From NCBI RefSeq assembly GCF_004799685.1, contig NZ_CP031311.1, positions 62,001 through 126,000 on the forward strand: a DNA stretch of 64,000 nt, read 5' to 3'. This document shows, piece after piece, positions 58,751 to 64,000 of this stretch; the first letter of the stretch is position 1; each line of letters starts with the position of its first letter. Below the pieces are notes generated by a model. The model saw only the letters and a list, made by a program, of their open reading frames with translations. It searched no databases and had not been told where the DNA came from. Made by a program: the position numbers and the translations under genes. This stretch comes from Halobellus limi. Its GTDB lineage: Archaea; Halobacteriota; Halobacteria; Halobacteriales; Haloferacaceae.

Positions 58751-60103
58751 ATGAGACACGACGAGTCGCGAGCGCTGTACGACAGGGCGCTCTCGGTGAT
58801 CCCCGGCGGCGTCAACTCCTCGGTTCGGGCGACGCGTCCGTACCCGTTCTTCGTCGAGCACGGCGACGGCGCGCACGTCGTCGACGCCGACGGCAACCGG
58901 TACCTCGATTACGTGATGGGCTACGGGCCGCTCCTGTACGGCCACGATATGCCCGAACCGGTGCGCGCGGCGGTGCAGTCGCACGCGTCCGACGGGCCGA
59001 TGTACGGCGCGCCGACGGAGGTCGAGGTCGAACTCGCCGAATTCGTTGCGCGGCACGTCCCCTCCGTCGAGATGACCCGCTTCGTCAACTCCGGGACCGA
59101 GGCGACCGTCTCGGCGGTCCGGCTGGCTCGCGGTTACACCGGCCGCGACAAGATCGTCGTGATGCAGGGCGGCTACCACGGCGCGCAGGAGTCGACGCTC
59201 GTCGAGGGCGCCTTCGAGAACGCGGAGCCGAGTTCGCCCGGCATCCCCTCCTCGTTCGCCGAACACACGATCCCCGTGCCGTTCAACGACGCCGAGGCCG
59301 CCGAACGCGTCTTCGAGGAGCACGGCGACGAGATCGCGGCGGTCCTCGTAGAGCCGATCCTCGCCAACACCGGGATCGTGATGCCGGTCGACGGCTACCA
59401 CGAGCGGCTCCGCGAGCTGACCGAGGAACACGGCGCCCTGCTGATCTTCGACGAGGTCATCACCGGCTTCCGCGTCGGCGGCCTCCAGTGCGCACAGGGG
59501 AAGTTCGGCGTCACGCCCGACGTCACGACGTTCGGAAAGATCGTCGGCGGCGGCTTCCCGGTCGGGGCGATCGGCGGGAAGGCGGAGATCCTCGAGTCGT
59601 TCACGCCGTCGGGCGACGTCTTCCAGTCCGGGACCTTCTCCGGGCATCCGGTGACGATGGCAGCGGGGTACGAGTACCTCAAATACGCCGCCGAGCACGA
59701 CGTCTACGAGCACGTCAACCGCCTCGGCGAGCGCCTCCGCGAGGGGATTTCCGATATCGCCGCCGATCAGGCCCCGTCCTACACGGTCGTCGGCACCGAC
59801 TCGATGTTCAAGACGGTATTCACGCGCGAGGGCCCGGCCGGGAGCGACGGTGTCGGTGATAGCCACGTCTGCGACGCCGGCTGCAGACAGGACGAGTCGT
59901 GCGCGCGGTACGACCACTGCCCGAAGACCGGCGCCGACGTCGCGAACGCCGAGACCGAGCGGTGGGAGCGGATCTTCTGGCAGGAGATGAAGGACCGGGG
60001 GATCTTCCTCACCGCCAACCAGTTCGAGTCGCAGTTCGTCTCCTACGCCCACACCGACGAGGACGTCGAGGAGACGCTCGAAGCGTACAAGGAAGCGCTG
60101 TAA
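58751..60103 (+). CDS. hemL: Glutamate-1-semialdehyde 2,1-aminomutase
   Basis: PLP enzyme that makes 5-aminolevulinate from glutamate-1-semialdehyde. The 450-residue protein has [53 protein letters not shown] and the PLP Lys in [18 protein letters not shown], then [16 protein letters not shown]. An insertion of about 30 residues near 365-395 ([20 protein letters not shown]) has four Cys, absent from the bacterial enzyme. Length is otherwise normal. The start at 58751 (MRHDESRAL) is preferred to an ATG nine codons upstream. Confidence 0.95.
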   Translation: MRHDESRALYDRALSVIPGGVNSSVRATRPYPFFVEHGDGAHVVDADGNRYLDYVMGYGPLLYGHDMPEPVRAAVQSHASDGPMYGAPTEVEVELAEFVARHVPSVEMTRFVNSGTEATVSAVRLARGYTGRDKIVVMQGGYHGAQESTLVEGAFENAEPSSPGIPSSFAEHTIPVPFNDAEAAERVFEEHGDEIAAVLVEPILANTGIVMPVDGYHERLRELTEEHGALLIFDEVITGFRVGGLQCAQGKFGVTPDVTTFGKIVGGGFPVGAIGGKAEILESFTPSGDVFQSGTFSGHPVTMAAGYEYLKYAAEHDVYEHVNRLGERLREGISDIAADQAPSYTVVGTDSMFKTVFTREGPAGSDGVGDSHVCDAGCRQDESCARYDHCPKTGADVANAETERWERIFWQEMKDRGIFLTANQFESQFVSYAHTDEDVEETLEAYKEAL

Positions 60104-60149
60104 GTCGCCGTTCGCGACGAACGCTTCCGACGTCCGCGATTGCCCCCGA

Positions 60150-60157
60150 TTTTTTGT
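60150..60157 (+). promoter_or_regulatory. TATA-like box of the gene at 60181
   Basis: TTTTTTGT about 28 bases before the ATG at 60181. It supports this start and a transcript separate from hemL. Confidence 0.5.
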
Positions 60158-60180
60158 ACGATAGCGGCGAAACGCGGCGT

Positions 60181-60816
60181 ATGGACAGCCCTCCACGCGA
60201 CGATTCGACGGCCGACGACAACGGTTCGGGGTCCCCGGACCACGACGACCCTGACGTCTCACCCGAGGAGTTTGACCCCTCGACCGGACGGTCGGAGACC
60301 GTGGAATCGAGGCCAGCGGAAGGTGAGACCGGCGGCCCGACGCCGGACGAATCATCGCCGGGGGTGGCCGCCTCATCGACGAGCGCGGCCGACTCGACGA
60401 CCGAGATCGACGATCCGGTCGGTGACCTCCTCCCCCGCGCGGGCGTCGACTCGCGGTGGTGGTACTGGATCGCCGCCATTCCCCTCTACGTCGTCCTCGG
60501 CGGCGTGCTCGCCGTCCTGTTCGTCGGCGCGTTCCTCTTCGACCTCTTTCTCACCGGGGGAATCGTCACCATCTTCGGCGCCTTCGTCGTGATCCCGATC
60601 CTGGGTCTGCTGGGGCTCGTGCTCTCGGTGATGTACCCGATCGCGACGTACGTCGACGCGCGGGCGATCGCCGAGTCGGACGCGTCGTGGACGCCCGATC
60701 CGCTCGTCTGGGGACTGGCCGCGCTCGCGACCGAGGTGCTGAGCGCGTTCACGCTGAGCGTCGTGCTCGCGCTGTACTACCTGTACAAGCGCCACGTCGC
60801 GGTCGGGACGCCCTGA
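60181..60816 (+). CDS. Membrane protein with acidic N-terminal tail
   Basis: A 211-residue protein. Residues 1-90 are disordered and Asp/Ser/Glu-rich. Three to four helices follow: IAAIPLYVVLGGVLAVLFVG, FGAFVVIPILGLLGLVLSVM and VLSAFTLSVVLALYYLYKRH. No family motif is recognised. The Trp-rich SRWWYWIA marks the first membrane boundary. Function unknown. It lies between hemL and a convergent small membrane protein. Confidence 0.8.
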   Translation: MDSPPRDDSTADDNGSGSPDHDDPDVSPEEFDPSTGRSETVESRPAEGETGGPTPDESSPGVAASSTSAADSTTEIDDPVGDLLPRAGVDSRWWYWIAAIPLYVVLGGVLAVLFVGAFLFDLFLTGGIVTIFGAFVVIPILGLLGLVLSVMYPIATYVDARAIAESDASWTPDPLVWGLAALATEVLSAFTLSVVLALYYLYKRHVAVGTP

Positions 60817-60848
60817 CGCGGCGGTTGCGTCCCGGCGTCGTCGCTCCG

Positions 60849-61265
60849 TCAACCCACCCCGAAGTGCGCTCGGACCCGTCGCCACGTCCGCGGATGGGCG
60901 AGCGCGACGCCGACGCCGAGTCCGACGAGCCAGAACGCGGCGACCGCGACGGACGCGCGCCAGGTGCCGCCTTCGGCGACGACGCGCCCGAGTCCCGAGA
61001 AGGCGTACAGCGACAGGAACGTCGCCGTCGTCGCGACGCCGACGACGAGCCCGCGGACGAGTTCCCACGAGGGGTCGTAGTACCGAACGACGCCGACGCC
61101 GATCGCCGACAGGACGGCCGCGTGCCAGAACCGCCGTTCGAGCGGGAACGGAAGCGCGGAGACGACCACGTTCACCGGTGCGAACGCCGGGCTGAGTAGG
61201 AACCACAGCACGGCGACGCGGAGGAACTCGCCGACCTCGTCGGCGGCGCGGGCAGCGACGGACAC
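60849..61265 (-). CDS. Small membrane protein of unknown function
   Basis: A 138-residue protein with four predicted helices (FLRVAVLWFLLSPAFAPVNV, ERRFWHAAVLSAIGVGVVRY, LVVGVATTATFLSLYAFSGL and VAVAAFWLVGLGVGVALAHP). The start is taken as GTG at 61265 (MSVAARAADEVG); no ATG is available nearby. No motif is recognised. It is divergent from hemC, which starts about 130 bases away. Confidence 0.72.
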   Translation of the reverse strand: MSVAARAADEVGEFLRVAVLWFLLSPAFAPVNVVVSALPFPLERRFWHAAVLSAIGVGVVRYYDPSWELVRGLVVGVATTATFLSLYAFSGLGRVVAEGGTWRASVAVAAFWLVGLGVGVALAHPRTWRRVRAHFGVG

Positions 61266-61392
61266 GCCGGAAGCGACGCGGTCGTTCAGTGAGTGTGTTT
61301 CGGTCGTCGCCGTGGCCGGACCCACCGCCGGCCGCTCCCCGCTCGCAGCCGAAGTGGTGGCCTTTTCACCCGTGGCCGCCGAGGACACGGCA

Positions 61393-62529
61393 ATGACCAC
61401 TCGCGGCACACTCCGATTGGCGACCCGGAGTTCGGACCTGGCGCTCCGGCAGGCGGCGAGCGTCCGGGAGGCGCTCGAAGACCGCCGGTTCGACGTCGAA
61501 CTCGTCGAGGTCGAGACGCGGGGCGACCAGATCAGAGACGAACTCATCCACCGGCTCGGGAAGACCGGCGCGTTCGTCCGCGCGCTCGACGAGCAGGTGC
61601 TCGACGGCGACGTCGACGCCGCAGTCCACTCGATGAAGGACATGCCCACCGAGGGACCGGACGACCTCGTCGTCGCCGGCGTCCCGCAGCGCGCGGCGGC
61701 CGCTGACCTGCTTCTCACGCCCGACGGCACCGAACTGCGGGACCTCCCGTCGGGGTCCGTCGTCGGTACCTCCTCGCTCCGGCGCAAGGCGCAGCTCCTC
61801 GCCGAGCGCCCGGACCTGGAGGTCGAACCCCTCCGCGGGAACGTCGACACCCGGATCGAGAAGCTGCTGGCCCCCGACCTGCAGGCCGAACACGAGCGCC
61901 GCGTCGACGCCGACCGCGACGAGAAGGGCGAGGCCGGCCGGAACGACTCGGGGAACGACGGGACCGACTCGACGGACGAGGAGTCCGATCGAGAGTTCGA
62001 CGAGTCCATCGAGGAGTGGTTCGACGGCCTCGCGGAGATCGAACGCCGCGCGCTCGAACGCGAGCTCGACGTCGAGTACGACGCGGTCGTCCTCGCGGAG
62101 GCGGGACTCCGCCGAGCGGGCCTGCTCCACCACGTCGAGTACGCGCGGCTCGACCCCGCGACGTTCGTTCCCGCGCCGGGCCAGGGAGCCATCGCCGTCA
62201 CCGCGCGCGCCGACGGCGACGCGGCCGAGGAGATCCGATCGGTCGTCGATCACCCGCGGACGCGCGTCGAGACGACCGTCGAGCGGACGGTGCTGGCGGA
62301 ACTCGGCGGCGGGTGCATCGCGCCGATCGGGGTCCACGCGAAACTCCAGGGCGAGTACGTGCACACGGTCGCGCGCGTGCTCTCCGGGGACGGCGAGGTG
62401 GAAGTGGCCGCGAGTCGGGACCTCCCGGTCGACGACCACGCCAACGCGGCGGCGGCGTTCGCGTCCGACCTCGCCGACCGCGGGGCCGACGACCTGATAG
62501 CCGAGGCGCGCGAAGCCGCGGAGGAGTGA
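61393..62529 (+). CDS. hemC: Porphobilinogen deaminase (hydroxymethylbilane synthase)
   Basis: Joins four porphobilinogens into hydroxymethylbilane. The 378-residue protein starts LRLATRSSDLALRQAASVRE, with VHSMKDMPTEGPDDLVV, the substrate Arg region GTSSLRRKAQL, and the cofactor-binding Cys in ELGGGCIAPIGVHA at about 308. An acidic insertion of about 55 residues (165-220) interrupts the second domain (GNDGTDSTDEESDREFDES). The insertion is a haloarchaeal addition relative to bacterial enzymes. The gene leads the hemC-cobA-hemD operon. Confidence 0.96.
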   Translation: MTTRGTLRLATRSSDLALRQAASVREALEDRRFDVELVEVETRGDQIRDELIHRLGKTGAFVRALDEQVLDGDVDAAVHSMKDMPTEGPDDLVVAGVPQRAAAADLLLTPDGTELRDLPSGSVVGTSSLRRKAQLLAERPDLEVEPLRGNVDTRIEKLLAPDLQAEHERRVDADRDEKGEAGRNDSGNDGTDSTDEESDREFDESIEEWFDGLAEIERRALERELDVEYDAVVLAEAGLRRAGLLHHVEYARLDPATFVPAPGQGAIAVTARADGDAAEEIRSVVDHPRTRVETTVERTVLAELGGGCIAPIGVHAKLQGEYVHTVARVLSGDGEVEVAASRDLPVDDHANAAAAFASDLADRGADDLIAEAREAAEE

Positions 62530-62531
62530 CG

Positions 62532-63368
62532 ATGAGCGACGTAGACTCCGCCGAGACCCGCCCCGAGGCCGACGACCCCTCGGCGGACGTCGGCACGGTG
62601 TACCTCGTCGGCAGCGGCCCCGGTGACCCCGAACTACTGACCGTGAAGGCGCGTCGCCTCCTCGACGAGGCCGACGTGGTGCTGCACGACAAACTGCCCG
62701 GGCCGGAGATCCTCGACACGATCCCCGAGGCGAAGCGCGAGGACGTGGGCAAGCGCGCCGGCGGCGAGTGGACGCCGCAGGAGTACACGAACCGGCGGCT
62801 GGTCGAACTCGCCCGCGAGGGGAAGGACGTCGTCCGACTGAAGGGCGGCGATCCGTTCGTCTTCGGCCGCGGCGGCGAGGAGATGGAACACCTCGCGAGC
62901 GAGGGGATCCCCTTCGAGGTCGTGCCGGGGATCACCTCCGCGATCGCCGGTCCCGGAACGGCGGGAATCCCGGTCACGCACCGCGATCACGCCTCTTCTG
63001 TCTCCTTTGTCACGGGTCACGAGGACCCCACGAAGGACGAGTCGGCGGTGGACTGGTCGGCGCTCGCGGCCACCGGGGGCACCCTCGTCGTCCTGATGGG
63101 CGTCGGCAAACTGCCCGACTACACCGCGGCGCTGCGAGAGGCCGGAATGGACCCGGACACGCCCGTCGCGCTGATCGAGCGGGCGACGTGGCCCGAGATG
63201 CGCGTCGCGAGCGGGACGCTCGCCGACATCGTGGACGTCCGCGACGCCGAAGGGATCGAACCGCCCGCGATCACCGTGATCGGCGAGGTGGCGGCGACGC
63301 GAGAGCGCGTCGTCGAGTTCCTGCGGAACCGAACCGGCGCGGGAGCGGCGGAGGTGCCCGAGCGGTGA
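62532..63368 (+). CDS. cobA: Uroporphyrinogen-III C-methyltransferase
   Basis: SAM-dependent enzyme that makes precorrin-2, the branch to siroheme and cobalamin. The 278-residue protein has VYLVGSGPGDPELLTVKARR, the LKGGDPFVFGRGGEEMEHL motif and VVPGITSAIAGPGTAGIPVT, all standard for SUMT. An acidic N-terminal extension of about 20 residues precedes the core. It starts two bases after the hemC stop, and its own stop overlaps the GTG start of hemD. Confidence 0.95.
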   Translation: MSDVDSAETRPEADDPSADVGTVYLVGSGPGDPELLTVKARRLLDEADVVLHDKLPGPEILDTIPEAKREDVGKRAGGEWTPQEYTNRRLVELAREGKDVVRLKGGDPFVFGRGGEEMEHLASEGIPFEVVPGITSAIAGPGTAGIPVTHRDHASSVSFVTGHEDPTKDESAVDWSALAATGGTLVVLMGVGKLPDYTAALREAGMDPDTPVALIERATWPEMRVASGTLADIVDVRDAEGIEPPAITVIGEVAATRERVVEFLRNRTGAGAAEVPER

Positions 63369-64000
63369 CCCGAGAGGTCCGCGTGGCCGTCTTCCGCCCG
63401 GACGACGAGCGGATGGCGCGGGCGGTCGAACTGCTCGACTCGCTCGGCGCGGTTCCCGTCCCGGATCCGATGCTCGCGGTCGAACCCACGGGAGCGATTC
63501 CCGGGGGCAGGGATGGCGATGACCCCGACACGGACCGTTCCGCGACCGACTCCGATACGGACCGTTCCGCGACCGACTCCGATACGGACCGTTCCGCGAC
63601 CGACTCCGATACGGACCGTTCCGCGACCGACTCCGATACGGACCGTTCCGCGACCGACTCCGATACGGACCGTTCCGCGACCGACTCCGATACGGACCGT
63701 TCCGCGACCGACCCCGACGTCGTCGTCCTGACGAGCAAGACGGGCGTCGAACTCCTCGCCGACGCCGACTGGACGCCGGGCGACGCCCTCCTCGCGTGCA
63801 TCGGGCCGCGGACGGCCGAGTCCGCCCGCGAGGCCGGCTGGACCGTCGACGTCGTCCCCGAGGAGTACACCTCCGCGGGCCTCGTCGCCGCGCTCGAAGG
63901 CGACGTCGACGGACGGACCGTCGAGGTCGCGCGCAGCGACCACGGCAGCGACGTCCTCCTCGACGGCCTCCGCGAGGCCGGTGCCGACGTCCGCGAGACC
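63365..64000 (+). CDS. hemD: Uroporphyrinogen-III synthase, partial
   Basis: Cyclises hydroxymethylbilane to uroporphyrinogen III. Only the first 212 residues are in the window, from a GTG overlapping the cobA stop. The N-terminal part VRVAVFRPDDERMARAVELL is followed by VEPTGAIPGG, then seven copies of a TDRSATDSD unit (about residues 55-116). The fold resumes with DVVVLTSKTGVELLADADWT and ACIGPRTAESAREAGWTVDV. The repeat is in frame, so the enzyme should still be made. The remainder lies beyond the right edge. Confidence 0.9.
   Translation, partial: MTREVRVAVFRPDDERMARAVELLDSLGAVPVPDPMLAVEPTGAIPGGRDGDDPDTDRSATDSDTDRSATDSDTDRSATDSDTDRSATDSDTDRSATDSDTDRSATDSDTDRSATDPDVVVLTSKTGVELLADADWTPGDALLACIGPRTAESAREAGWTVDVVPEEYTSAGLVAALEGDVDGRTVEVARSDHGSDVLLDGLREAGADVRET
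63529..63717. repeat. 27-bp x 7 in-frame tandem repeat in hemD
   Basis: Seven almost identical copies start at 63529, 63556, 63583, 63610, 63637, 63664 and 63691, each ACGGACCGTTCCGCGACCGA plus CTCCGAT, encoding TDRSATDSD. The unit length keeps the frame. Near identity means recent expansion. Confidence 0.95.

Noticed and set aside
63529-63717. CRISPR-like repeat at the right end
   Set aside because: The units are contiguous, in frame within hemD, and lack spacers.

Overview
The window comes from a haloarchaeon (class Halobacteria). The evidence is high G+C, strongly acidic proteins with Asp/Glu-rich linkers, archaeal TATA boxes about 27 bases before many start codons (leaderless mRNAs), archaeal replication and repair genes (Orc1/Cdc6, PolD small subunit, Hef, Hel308), Tat-type secretion signals and haloarchaeal families such as DUF7344 and HalOD1. 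The genus cannot be fixed from the sequence alone.

Region by region: 1-9.1 kb holds the 5' part of a coiled-coil protein, threonine synthase with a TrmB-like regulator, a PAS histidine kinase, a cupin next to uracil phosphoribosyltransferase, and small or membrane proteins. 9.2-14.4 kb is a chromosomal replication origin: orc1/cdc6, an AT-rich unwinding region flanked by inverted ORB-like boxes, the origin-associated genes oapA, oapB and oapC, and a 29-residue membrane microprotein. 14.5-23.8 kb has conserved unknowns, a methyltransferase, a ThiB/ThiP/ThiQ-type ABC transporter whose ATPase gene carries a one-base frameshift, and an AI-2E family membrane protein. 23.8-30.8 kb has hef, a 59-residue protein, a ferredoxin, hel308, cgi121 and tatA.

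31-43 kb is the most distinctive region. Two DUF7344 membrane regulators flank a zinc-ribbon membrane protein and precede a one-directional cluster of TasA/SipW-type secreted proteins. These carry Tat motifs followed by a conserved cleavage-region signature. Two of them have a von Willebrand A domain nested inside the TasA-like domain. The cluster also encodes its own ER-type signal peptidase, a sequon-rich acidic stalk protein and a 45-residue membrane protein, and its last five genes overlap at start/stop codons. It looks like a self-contained export, processing and surface-assembly module.

43-52 kb holds tRNA-Gln, a CPBP protease, purO, a phosphoesterase, aspartate kinase behind an apparent 20-codon leader ORF, the PolD small subunit, a second signal peptidase and a DedA protein. 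52-64 kb combines tetrapyrrole genes (hemB, hemL, hemC, cobA, hemD) with two amtB-glnK ammonium-uptake pairs.

Three kinds of structure cut across the genes. (1) An 86-bp palindromic element occurs three times, two copies overlapping a stop codon, and one copy has its central loop inverted. (2) Many intergenic gaps hold short tandem arrays that begin in the last codons of the preceding gene, mostly with unit lengths not divisible by three, whereas arrays inside genes have units divisible by three. (3) Origin-type ORB sequences also occur inside two distant genes, the PolD small subunit and the ABC ATPase.
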